A stretch of DNA of 64,000 bases from Streptomyces sp. LHD-70 (GTDB lineage Bacteria; Actinomycetota; Actinomycetes; Streptomycetales; Streptomycetaceae). Positions 25,391 to 33,167 of the stretch are shown here, piece by piece. The position numbers were made by a program, and so were the translations under genes. Location: NCBI RefSeq assembly GCF_031157275.1, contig NZ_JAVIFW010000026.1, positions 1-64,000 of the forward strand, written 5' to 3'. Numbering within the stretch: the first letter of the stretch is position 1; each line of letters begins with the position of its first letter. The notes below the pieces were generated by a model. It worked only from the letters and a program-made list of their open reading frames with translations, had not been told where the DNA came from and did no database searches.

Positions 25391-25472
25391 GCGGTCACGT
25401 TTTCGGTGGATCGGCTCCTTGGGCTGGCTGAGAGGGCGGCGCCCGGCCGCCCGGATCCTGGGAGCGGCGGCT
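25391..25472 (+). ncRNA. Leader RNA element, copy 3 (before the coupling-protein operon)
   Basis: GCGGTCACGTTTTCGG, GGATCGGCTCCTTGGGCTGG and the stem 25434-25439 with 25447-25452 are conserved with copy 2. GCTCC (25414-25418) can pair with GGAGC (25461-25465), hiding the ribosome site of the ATG at 25473. The element fills the gap between the divergent MurG-like gene and the second conjugation block. Confidence 0.6.
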
Positions 25473-25802
25473 ATGTGTGCGTCTTCTTCGGTGCCCGAGT
25501 CCGACTGCGGCCGTACGGATGCGGCGGTGGATGCGCTGGTCAGCTGGTGCGGCTGGCTGATCGCCGGTGTGTTCGTGGTCGGGTTCGCTCATGGCTGGTG
25601 GTGGGGCGGTGATCTCACCAACCTGCCGTTGATAGGCGAATCGGCGGCGCGGGCCGCGACTGAGCGGCGCGGCTGGCCCTGGGTGCCGGTGCTCACGGCT
25701 CTGTGCGGTGCGTTCCTGTTGCGGCGTGCCTGGTGTGCCCTGGCGGGTCTGGCGCTGGGGCGCCCGGCCCGACGGGGAACTACAGCGACGGGGCGGCGCT
25801 GA
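25473..25802 (+). CDS. Small two-helix membrane protein, first gene of conjugation block 2
   Basis: The 109-residue protein starts MCASSSVPESDCGRTD, similar to the beginning of the 17847 gene. It has two hydrophobic helices at about 25-45 (LVSWCGWLIAGVFVVGF) and 70-92 (VPVLTALCGAFLLRRAW). GGAG lies eight bases before the ATG, within the leader element. Its TGA overlaps the next ATG by one base. Probably a channel or coupling-complex accessory; no family recognised. Confidence 0.6.
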   Translation: MCASSSVPESDCGRTDAAVDALVSWCGWLIAGVFVVGFAHGWWWGGDLTNLPLIGESAARAATERRGWPWVPVLTALCGAFLLRRAWCALAGLALGRPARRGTTATGRR

Positions 25803-26353
25803 TGCCGGACGTCGTGACGTGGTTCGCGGATCTGGCTGATCTACCGGAGCAGGTCTGGCAGTTCGTGGTCCAGGAGCGGTGGCTCCTGGCCGGTGGCCTC
25901 GTTGCCTGCGGCGTCGTGTGGGCAGGGGCCGGGACGTGGTGGTGGGCGCGGGGACGCCGCGCGCTCGCGGACCGGGTGGAGGTCGACGTGGTGCCCTCCT
26001 CCGAATTCGACCCGACCTTTGAGTCCATCGAACGGCACGCGGCTCGGCTGTCGCGCGTGCCGGAGGCGGCGGGCTGGCTCCCTCGGCGGGCGCGGGCCGT
26101 ACGGATCCGCCTGCTGTGTGAGGACGGTGAGCTGGTGTACCGCCTCGAGGGCCCGGCACGGGCCGGGGCGCTGCTGCGGCTCCCGGCCTTTCCAGGCGTC
26201 GACATGGTCGATGCCGGCGGCCGCGGCAGCGGGGGCGTGCCGCAGATCCACTTCGAAGGAGTGCCCCCGCTCCCCCGCGATGTCAGCTCGGGTTCGGCGT
26301 CCGAGGCCGACGAGGACGTCGTCGGCTCGGCTTCCAGGAAGGAATTTCCGTAG
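25802..26353 (+). CDS. Single-pass membrane protein of conjugation block 2
   Basis: The 183-residue protein has an N-terminal membrane helix at about 25-45 (WLLAGGLVACGVVWAGAGTW), then a soluble domain with VEVDVVPSSEFDPTFESIERH and an LLCEDGELVYRLEGP segment, and an acidic tail. The soluble part resembles the small domain found at the N-terminus of some actinobacterial coupling proteins. It probably works with the ATPase encoded next; its TAG overlaps that gene's GTG by one base. Confidence 0.6.
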   Translation: MPDVVTWFADLADLPEQVWQFVVQERWLLAGGLVACGVVWAGAGTWWWARGRRALADRVEVDVVPSSEFDPTFESIERHAARLSRVPEAAGWLPRRARAVRIRLLCEDGELVYRLEGPARAGALLRLPAFPGVDMVDAGGRGSGGVPQIHFEGVPPLPRDVSSGSASEADEDVVGSASRKEFP

Positions 26354-28647
26354 TGGCAACCGTGGTGCTGGACAAGCGCGCCGGGCGGCAGGGGTCTGCT
26401 GCCGCCGAGCGCGGAGGTGAGCCCGTCCCTGTGGTGAAGGAGGGCGAGCTTTATGTGGCGCGGGCGGAGTTGGTGCTCGCCCGGCCGGACCGGCGGCGCC
26501 TGGCGGCTGCCGACCTCGAGCCGGATCCGCTGGAGGTGATGGCGGCAGCGTGCGCGCACGTGAACCGGGAGCATGGCGAGCAGGCCGAGCTGATCGTGGA
26601 CCTGGTGCCGGTGCCCACTCGGGCGGTGGAGCGGTGGCGGCGCAAGCTCATGCGCAGTGCGGGGCGGCGGGGCCCGACCGCCTACGGGGAGCAGGTCGGC
26701 GGGGCGGGCGGGAACCGAGGCGGAGGGATGTTGGCTGCGATCGTGGAAGGCCTCAACGGTGGTTCTTCGGTGGGCAGTCGACCAGCTCGGCGCCTTCCAC
26801 GGCAGTCGGATCTCGCTGACGGGGTGGGGAAGTTCTTGCCGGCCGCGGACACGAAGGTTTTCGCGGTCCAGGTGCTGGTGCGGGTGAGTGCGCGGCATCC
26901 GGCTCAGGCGCAGGCGCGGTTGCATCAGGTGATGGCGGTGCTGGATGCCTGGCGGGGTGAGAACTGGTGGCGGCCGGTGGGGCCGCGGCGTACGGGGTGG
27001 CGGCCGTACAGCAACGTGTGGTGGCGCCGTCGCAGTTTCGATCGCAGGTATCTGAGTGGGGAGTTCGCGCCGGTGCGGCGGCAGTGGGTCACTGCGAAGG
27101 AAGTGGCGGCGCTGTTGAAGCCGCCGAGCGTGCAGTGCTCGGCGGCGAACGTCATGCGCACGGGTGGCGTGGTGCCGCCGGCGCCGCCGAAGTTGCCGGA
27201 GTGGACCGGGCAGGCGGGCCTGGTGCCGTTGGGGCGGGTGACCGGCGCCGACGGCAGGACCCGCTTGGCCGGGGTTCCCCAGAAGGACGTCCTGTTCGGG
27301 GCGTCGCTCGGCAAGGCGGGTTACGGCAAGTCGGAGTTGGCGCTGCTGCAGGCGATCGCGATGGCCTACGGCGGTTTCGGGGCCTGGTTTGCTGACCCAC
27401 ACGGCGCGGCGGTGAAGCGCGCCTTGCCCTACCTGACGCATCCAGCGGTCGCCGAGCGGGTGTGGCTCATCGACCTGAGCGCCAAGGTCCACGACGCGCG
27501 GGTGGCCGCCTGGAATCCCCTCGATATGGAAGGTCGAACCGCGTCGGACATCCAGGATGTCGTCGGGGCCGTGGTCGGTGGGCTGACGCTCGCCCAGGGC
27601 TGGGGCAGCGGCGCCTACCGGGCGCGGGCGATCCTCTCCCAGGCCGTGCTGGTCCTCACGCACCTGGCGCTGCGGATGTGCGAGCGCGGGCGGCCGGACC
27701 TGCAGCCGACCCTGTTCACGATCCACCGCTTGTTGACCGACGAGGAGTGGCGCCAGACGGTCCTCGCTCAACTGCCGCGACGCATCTCCAAGTTCTGGAT
27801 GACCACGTTTCCGGACTACGAGAAGGGCGCGGTCCCGGTCATCACGCAGACCCTGCAGCTGCTGGAGACCTCGGACAGCCTGCGCGCGTTTCTGGGGCAG
27901 CCGCGATCCACCTACAGGGTCCGGCAGGCCATGGACGAGAAGAAGATCGTGCTGATCCGCTGCTCCGGCTCCGGTGCCGGCGAAACCGTCATCACGGCGC
28001 TGATGATCTTCGACCTGTTCCTGGCCGGTCTGTCCCGGGAGGGCATCGACCAGAGCGAGCTGGCCACAATGTGGGGCTTCGTTGATGAGATGAGGGCAGT
28101 CGACGGTGCCGCTAGTGGCACCCTCGCCGCGATCTTCGAGCAGCTGCGCAAGTACGAGGTGCGGCTGATGGCGATGACGCAGATGCTGATGCGTCTCAAC
28201 GAGGACACGCGCATGGCTCTGATGCAGAACCAGTCCTTGCTCACGGCAACTGGCGCCGACCACGACGAGGCCGGCTTCATCACGAAGCGGCTGGACGACA
28301 TTACGCCCAAGACCATCCAGAAGCAGCCCAAGTACAGCTACGTCGCCTCCGCCACGATCAACGGCAAGCGCACCGCCCCGTTCCGGGTGCTGGGCGTGCC
28401 ACTGGAGGAGGTGTACGCCGACTACCGGCATCCCGAGCGGGTTCCGCTGCTGCTTAAGACCGTGGACCGGACGATGCGCCGTAGGACCGTGGGCGAGATC
28501 CTCCTCGACCTCGACGGCGACGAGGAGGGCCGCCGCCCGGGGCTCGACGACCGCATTCTGCGCCACCTCACCGACCCCGGTCCGCCGCCTCAGCGCCGCA
28601 TGCGCACCGTCTTGTCGAGCACCGATTCCCACAGTGAGGTCCGCTGA
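26353..28647 (+). CDS. T4SS coupling-type ATPase (VirD4/TraD-like)
   Basis: The 764-residue soluble protein has an N-terminal region of about 300 residues without recognisable motifs, then Walker A GKAGYGKSE (about 320-328), FADPHGAAVKRAL, a long helical insert, and a Walker B-type acid motif MWGFVDEM (about 571-579), followed by the RKYEVRLMAMTQM sensor-like segment. This fits the TraG/VirD4/FtsK branch that feeds DNA into the mating channel. It lacks its own membrane anchor; the preceding single-pass protein may provide it. GTG start. Confidence 0.8.
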   Translation: MATVVLDKRAGRQGSAAAERGGEPVPVVKEGELYVARAELVLARPDRRRLAAADLEPDPLEVMAAACAHVNREHGEQAELIVDLVPVPTRAVERWRRKLMRSAGRRGPTAYGEQVGGAGGNRGGGMLAAIVEGLNGGSSVGSRPARRLPRQSDLADGVGKFLPAADTKVFAVQVLVRVSARHPAQAQARLHQVMAVLDAWRGENWWRPVGPRRTGWRPYSNVWWRRRSFDRRYLSGEFAPVRRQWVTAKEVAALLKPPSVQCSAANVMRTGGVVPPAPPKLPEWTGQAGLVPLGRVTGADGRTRLAGVPQKDVLFGASLGKAGYGKSELALLQAIAMAYGGFGAWFADPHGAAVKRALPYLTHPAVAERVWLIDLSAKVHDARVAAWNPLDMEGRTASDIQDVVGAVVGGLTLAQGWGSGAYRARAILSQAVLVLTHLALRMCERGRPDLQPTLFTIHRLLTDEEWRQTVLAQLPRRISKFWMTTFPDYEKGAVPVITQTLQLLETSDSLRAFLGQPRSTYRVRQAMDEKKIVLIRCSGSGAGETVITALMIFDLFLAGLSREGIDQSELATMWGFVDEMRAVDGAASGTLAAIFEQLRKYEVRLMAMTQMLMRLNEDTRMALMQNQSLLTATGADHDEAGFITKRLDDITPKTIQKQPKYSYVASATINGKRTAPFRVLGVPLEEVYADYRHPERVPLLLKTVDRTMRRRTVGEILLDLDGDEEGRRPGLDDRILRHLTDPGPPPQRRMRTVLSSTDSHSEVR

Positions 28648-29585
28648 TGCCCTCGAGCCTCTCCCACCTGGCCCAGCAGATCCTGCCCGTCCTGTACCAG
28701 CACCGCCTGGTCGCCACCAGCCAGCTGCACCGCCTGCTCACCCCGAACGCGCGGCGCCCTGTGTACCTGCGCAACCAACTTTCCGAGCTGCGCCGACTCG
28801 GCCTGGCCGATGCGACCACCCGCCGCATCACCACCGTCGGACGCCCGCAGCTGTTGTGGTTCTGCAGCTCGCTCGGCGCCGAGCTCGTCGAATCCGCTGG
28901 CGAGGTCACCGCGCGGGCCTACCGGATCAGCCCCGAAATCGCCGCCTCCCAGCTGCAGGAGCACACCCTCGCCGTGGTGGAGACCGGAACCGCCTTCGTC
29001 ACGTGGGCCCGCCACTTCGGCGACGACTGCACGCCCCTGGACTGGGAGCCCGAGCTCGCCCACCGCATCCGGGACGGTGACCGCCTCGGAGAGGACGCGC
29101 TGCTGATCCCCGATTCCGTACTGCGCTACACCCGCACCGTCGACGACGGTCTGGATCACCGGCGTGAGCTGTACACGTTCTTCATCGAAGTCGACCGCGG
29201 CACCATGCAGATGAGCCGCCTCGCCCGCAAGCTGTCCGCCTACGCCCGCTACACCCAGTACGTACCGCAGTCCGGCCCCGGCCGAGCACGCAGCGCAGCC
29301 CCGGGCCGCGAGGCCTGGCGCGTGCGCTACCCCGCCTTCCCCCGACTGCTGATCGTGCTCACGCTCCCACCCGGCCGGGCAACGCAGCGGCGCATCGACG
29401 ATCTGCGCGCGCTCGCGGCTGCCGACGTACACCTGCCCCACGCGCGCGAGTTGACGGTCGGCGTCACCACCCTGGAACAGCTCCGCTCGAGCGGGCCGTT
29501 CACGACCATCGTCACGCCAGTCCTCGGTCCCTCGAGCTCCACAGATGTGCTGATGACTGCGCCTGACAGGGCCGAGGCCGCGTGA
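28647..29585 (+). CDS. Replication-relaxation (Replic_Relax) family protein
   Basis: The 312-residue protein starts with a winged-helix part (LYQHRLVATSQLHRLL, LRNQLSELRRLGLADATT) and continues with a nuclease-like fold region (EDALLIPDSVLRY, FFIEVDRGTMQMSRLARKL). This is the pattern of Replic_Relax proteins, thought to assist mobilisation or plasmid replication by binding near nick sites. It starts at an ATG overlapping the coupling-ATPase stop, which suggests a role in DNA processing for transfer. No classical relaxase is visible nearby. Confidence 0.75.
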   Translation: MPSSLSHLAQQILPVLYQHRLVATSQLHRLLTPNARRPVYLRNQLSELRRLGLADATTRRITTVGRPQLLWFCSSLGAELVESAGEVTARAYRISPEIAASQLQEHTLAVVETGTAFVTWARHFGDDCTPLDWEPELAHRIRDGDRLGEDALLIPDSVLRYTRTVDDGLDHRRELYTFFIEVDRGTMQMSRLARKLSAYARYTQYVPQSGPGRARSAAPGREAWRVRYPAFPRLLIVLTLPPGRATQRRIDDLRALAAADVHLPHARELTVGVTTLEQLRSSGPFTTIVTPVLGPSSSTDVLMTAPDRAEAA

Positions 29586-30044
29586 ACAGGAGGCTCGGCG
29601 CGCTCATCCGCCCGTGTACGTCGGCATTGGCGCTGCCAGCAGGCCAACGTGGGCTAAGAGAAGGGACGTTGGGATATGCCGGACCTTCGCGGTGCGTTTT
29701 GCTGGCGGCAATCCCAATACCCGGTCAGGCGACCGGGTATCCCTCGGCCGAAGAATCAGGAGTCTTTTCCTGTATCACGGGTTTTGGCCCCTATGCCCCT
29801 CTGAACTGCGAGAAGAGGGTGGGGAATTGAGCGGCGATAACGTAGCGTAAGGCTCATGCCACTCGAGCGGAACCGACCATCACGCCCGCAACGTGAAGGA
29901 CGTTAGCGGTTCCCGAGTCGGCCGGAGCATGGAACGACCACGGGGAGGTCGGGTGACATCCACAGCGCACCATCGCGGGTGCACCGAGCGGTCACAGCGT
30001 GGACCGGTACAGCCGACGGCCGGCGGATCGAGGAGGACAAATCG
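29586..30044. other. 459-bp gap between conjugation block 2 and the pilus locus
   Basis: It contains a terminator hairpin (29717-29740), then an unusually A/T-containing stretch (29750-29860) that probably includes the promoter of the pilus locus, and the leader of the lipoprotein gene with AGGAGG at 30031. No coding frame is supported. Confidence 0.5.
29717..29740 (+). terminator. 10-bp hairpin after conjugation block 2
   Basis: ATACCCGGTC and its perfect complement flank the loop AGGC, 130 bases after the last stop of the operon. Confidence 0.65.
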
Positions 30045-30647
30045 ATGACCATCGAACGACGAGGCCAGCGCGCTCGCCGTACCGGCTCCGCTGTTGCGGT
30101 GGCGAGCTGCGCCCTGATGCTGCTCGCATCCTGCGGTGGCGGCGAAGGAAAGGGTGACTCCGAGGCGAAGAAGTCGCCGTCTCCCAGCAGTTCACAGCAG
30201 GAGAAGAAGCCGCAGGAGTCCAAGAGCCGCGAGGACATTGCCGAGGAAGAGCTGTTGGCTTCCTATCGGCGGTTCTGGGACGAACAGGAGGCGGCCTACG
30301 CCAAGGCGAGCGTGGCTGGTACTGACCTGAAGACATACGCGAAGGCCTCTGCTTTCGCCCTGACGCAGACGGACCTGAAGGCGATGGCCTCAGCGGGCCA
30401 GATCGCTACGGGCAAGGTGACCGTCGAGCCAGACGTCACATCGCTCAACCTCGACAAGAAGGTTCCGTTGGCGCGCATCCGGGACTGTGTCGACGTTTCT
30501 GAGTGGAAGTTGATCGACCGCAAGACCAAGAAGGAAGTGCCGCTCCCCAAGGAGCGCAAGACGCGATATGTGAACCTCGTGACTGCAGAGAAGTGGGGGA
30601 AGACGTGGGTGGTACTGGAGACCAAGCCGCAGAACACCGCCTGCTGA
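30045..30647 (+). CDS. Secreted lipoprotein, first gene of the Tad locus
   Basis: The 200-residue protein has a basic start (MTIERRGQRARRTG), a hydrophobic stretch and lipobox LASC (Cys about 31). A Ser/Lys/Glu linker follows, then a soluble domain with FWDEQEAAYAKA and YVNLVTAEKWGKTWVV, typical of small Streptomyces lipoproteins. A perfect AGGAGG lies nine bases before the ATG. It is followed by an overlapping secreted-protein gene and then Tad genes, so it may sit at the pilus base or wall. Confidence 0.7.
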   Translation: MTIERRGQRARRTGSAVAVASCALMLLASCGGGEGKGDSEAKKSPSPSSSQQEKKPQESKSREDIAEEELLASYRRFWDEQEAAYAKASVAGTDLKTYAKASAFALTQTDLKAMASAGQIATGKVTVEPDVTSLNLDKKVPLARIRDCVDVSEWKLIDRKTKKEVPLPKERKTRYVNLVTAEKWGKTWVVLETKPQNTAC

Positions 30648-31519
30648 TCGGAGCTGGGTTGGCTGCTGCGTTCATGCTGGCCCTTCCGACCTCCGTCTCA
30701 GCCGCCGATGAACCCAAGCCCTCAGGATCGGCTGGCGGCTGCGAGGTGGTCCGGTTTTGTGTTGGCGCGAGTGTTGGTGGCTCCAAGCCCTCAGGTTCGG
30801 GCGCTAAGCCTGCCAAGAAGGGCAAGGGCAAGAGCGGTCCGACCATTCCGTGCTCGGTGGTCAAGATGGATCCGCCGCCTGCGGCTGGGAGTTCTCTGTG
30901 GCAGGGGCATAAGCCGGGGGACGGTGCGATTTACACCCGGGTCTGCCCGCAGCAGATCGGCGGGAGCGCGGTCGGGGGTGCTGCGGGTGGTTTGCCCCAG
31001 ACCTTCTGGGCTGCGAATCCGCCGGCTGCGGTGGATCCCGCACAGCTCGCGCAGGAGGCCGTGGACAAGATGACGCTGCTGGGGCCGGACATCGCGATCA
31101 ACCCGAAGCCGGGCGGTCGTGGTCTGGTCGGTATGCCGGTATGGATGGCGGCGGACCAGTCGCAAAACACCTGGGGCCCGAACAGCGCGAGCGCATCGGC
31201 GGGCGGCCTCACCGCGACCGCGACGGCCAAGGTGACGCAGGTGGTGTGGGACATGGGCGACGGCACGAAGGTCACCTGCCAAGGGCCTGGCACGCCGTAC
31301 AAGAAGTCCTATGGGTTGAAGACGTCCCCGGATTGCGGCCATGTCTACACCCAGCCGTCCACGGACGAGCCCGGCGGTAAGTACCCCGTCAACGCGACCG
31401 CGACCTGGTCGATCGAGTGGCAAGTCGCCGGAGGCGGCGAAGAGTCAGGCCAATTGACGGAGCTGCGCACCTCCAACGTCGCGGTGACCATCGTCGAATC
31501 TCAGGCCGTCAACTCGTAA
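30605..31519 (+). CDS. Secreted protein of the Tad locus
   Basis: The mature part (after about residue 33) is Gly/Pro/Thr-rich with four Cys and segments such as TQVVWDMGDGTKVTCQGPG and SPDCGHVYTQPS, which resemble PKD/Ig-like surface domains. The start is unclear. The GTG at 30605 gives a complete signal peptide (LLIGAGLAAAFMLALPTSVSA) but overlaps the lipoprotein gene by 43 bases. A TTG at 30659 or ATG at 30674 would shorten the signal. A surface or pilus-associated role is inferred from position. Confidence 0.6.
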   Translation: MGGTGDQAAEHRLLIGAGLAAAFMLALPTSVSAADEPKPSGSAGGCEVVRFCVGASVGGSKPSGSGAKPAKKGKGKSGPTIPCSVVKMDPPPAAGSSLWQGHKPGDGAIYTRVCPQQIGGSAVGGAAGGLPQTFWAANPPAAVDPAQLAQEAVDKMTLLGPDIAINPKPGGRGLVGMPVWMAADQSQNTWGPNSASASAGGLTATATAKVTQVVWDMGDGTKVTCQGPGTPYKKSYGLKTSPDCGHVYTQPSTDEPGGKYPVNATATWSIEWQVAGGGEESGQLTELRTSNVAVTIVESQAVNS

Positions 31520-31556
31520 CTGCACTATCCCTGTTCGGAAAGGCCCTGCCAGTCTC

Positions 31557-32264
31557 ATGGACACCACGACATCGTTCACGCCGAGCGTGGCGGCCCCGCC
31601 CCGTCAGCCGGATCTGCCACCCAGCACGGGCACGAAGAAGCGAGGTCCGCAGCGCAAGTGGTCGCTGGCGGCGTTGTGCGCTCTGGTGACGCTGCTAGGC
31701 GCACTGGCAGGGGCGGTCATGCTCAACCGGGCCGGGGACCGGATCGAGGTGCTCGCGGTGGCACGAGACGTGCCGCTGGGGCAGACGATCACCGCGCAGG
31801 ACGTGAAGACGGTGTCGTTCGCCGAGGACCCCGGCCTGTCCCCCATCAAGGCCGATGAACGGTCATCGGTCGTCGGTAAGCGTGCCGCGGTGGAGCTGCG
31901 CAGCGGCTCCCTGTTCACCCGCTCGCAGCTCGTCACAGGGGCCGGCCTGGGCGACGACGAGCAGGTCGTCGGTATTGAGGTCAAGCGAGGGTACGCACCG
32001 CGGAACGAGCTCCGCCCCGGGGACAAGGTCTCCGCGGTCGTCCTGCCGGCGCAGGGCGAGCAGCCCACCGCTTCCGGCAAGGCCGGCCAGGAGCAGGCAG
32101 AGCCGGAGGCGATCGCGGCGACGGTGACGTCGGTCAGCCGCCCGGATGCCTCCGGTGCGCAGGTGGTGAACGTGGCCGTGCCGGCGGCGGACGGGCCGCG
32201 CCTGGCGATGCGAGCGGCCGCGAAGCAGATCGCGCTGGTCCGCGAACCGCGCGGGACGGAGTAA
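31557..32264 (+). CDS. cpaB: SAF-domain pilus assembly protein (CpaB/RcpC-like)
   Basis: The 235-residue protein has a cytoplasmic N-terminus, a membrane helix at about 36-55 (LAALCALVTLLGALAGAVML) and a SAF domain starting at about 65 with VARDVPLGQTITAQDV. A second part with GIEVKRGYAPRNELRPGDKV follows. CpaB/RcpC proteins support assembly of the Tad channel; in Gram-positives they act at the outer face of the membrane. It lies immediately before the TadZ-like gene (6-base gap). Confidence 0.85.
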   Translation: MDTTTSFTPSVAAPPRQPDLPPSTGTKKRGPQRKWSLAALCALVTLLGALAGAVMLNRAGDRIEVLAVARDVPLGQTITAQDVKTVSFAEDPGLSPIKADERSSVVGKRAAVELRSGSLFTRSQLVTGAGLGDDEQVVGIEVKRGYAPRNELRPGDKVSAVVLPAQGEQPTASGKAGQEQAEPEAIAATVTSVSRPDASGAQVVNVAVPAADGPRLAMRAAAKQIALVREPRGTE

Positions 32265-32270
32265 CCGGCG

Positions 32271-33167
32271 ATGGCAATGATCGCGTTGGTGTCCGCGGGC
32301 GGCTCGGACGGGGTGACCACGTCGGCGACGGCCTTGGCGCTGCAGAGCAGCCGTCCGGTGCTGCTCGCCGAACTCGACATGTCCGGGGGCCGGTTGCGCC
32401 ATCGTCTGCTCGCCGACATCGAGCGGGCCCCGGGCGAGCGGCTCACCCGGGAGATCGGGCTGCACAAGCTGCCGCAGGCGAACTGGGAACGGGCCGGTGA
32501 GGAGAGCGACTTCACGCCGTACGTGTCGCAGCACCTGTGGCCGATGGACGACAGCGATTACCGGGTCGTGCTGCCGGGCTTGACCGATCCGCGTCAGGCG
32601 GCGTCGTTGACCTCGGTGTGGCCGACGCTGCTGAACGTGCTGCGGCTGACGGACCAGAACCTGAAGTGGGATGTGCTGGTGGACGGCGGCCGGATGGTCG
32701 TGGAGGCCGGCGGGCTGCACCCGGTGCTCACTCCTGCCCCGGTTCTTCATCAGGCCGACCTGGTGCTGCTCGTGGTGCGGGATACCCCCGAGTCGCAGGC
32801 CTTCGCCTACTCGATGGCCAAGGTGCTGCAGGCCGAGCTGGAGAAGCACGGTTCGGGCACGCGCGGCCTGGGCGTACTGCTGCTCGGGGACCGGTTCCAC
32901 CGCGATGAGGTCGGCCACTACTTGGAGATCCCGGTGTTGGGTCAGCTGCCCTGGGACGAGGCGGGGGCTTCGTATGTGATGCGTGGCGGCAAGATGCCGC
33001 GGGGTGTGTCCCGTTCGCGGTTGATGCGCTCAGCCCACGACCTCATGGGGCCCCTACGCGAGCATGCGGACCGGCGTCAGCTGCACCGCCAGATGCGTAC
33101 GCAGGCGACCTCTCCTGCCGCGGCCCGGCTGATGCAGCAGCTTCAGCAAGGAGTACGTCATGGCTGA
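32271..33167 (+). CDS. TadZ/CpaE-like P-loop localisation protein
   Basis: The 298-residue ParA/MinD-superfamily protein begins MAMIALVSAGGSDGVTTSATALAL. The P-loop aligns with KGGVGKT but lacks the lysines, so ATP hydrolysis is doubtful. Later segments YRVVLPGLTDPRQAAS, LVLLVVRDTPESQ and IPVLGQLPWD match the switch and C-terminal parts of TadZ. TadZ-type proteins place the pilus machine at a cell site. The end overlaps the TadA gene by eight bases. Confidence 0.75.
   Translation: MAMIALVSAGGSDGVTTSATALALQSSRPVLLAELDMSGGRLRHRLLADIERAPGERLTREIGLHKLPQANWERAGEESDFTPYVSQHLWPMDDSDYRVVLPGLTDPRQAASLTSVWPTLLNVLRLTDQNLKWDVLVDGGRMVVEAGGLHPVLTPAPVLHQADLVLLVVRDTPESQAFAYSMAKVLQAELEKHGSGTRGLGVLLLGDRFHRDEVGHYLEIPVLGQLPWDEAGASYVMRGGKMPRGVSRSRLMRSAHDLMGPLREHADRRQLHRQMRTQATSPAAARLMQQLQQGVRHG

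Noticed and set aside
25780..28632. 950-codon leftward frame opposite the coupling-ATPase block
   Set aside because: Shadow of third-position GC bias; no start signal and no domain.
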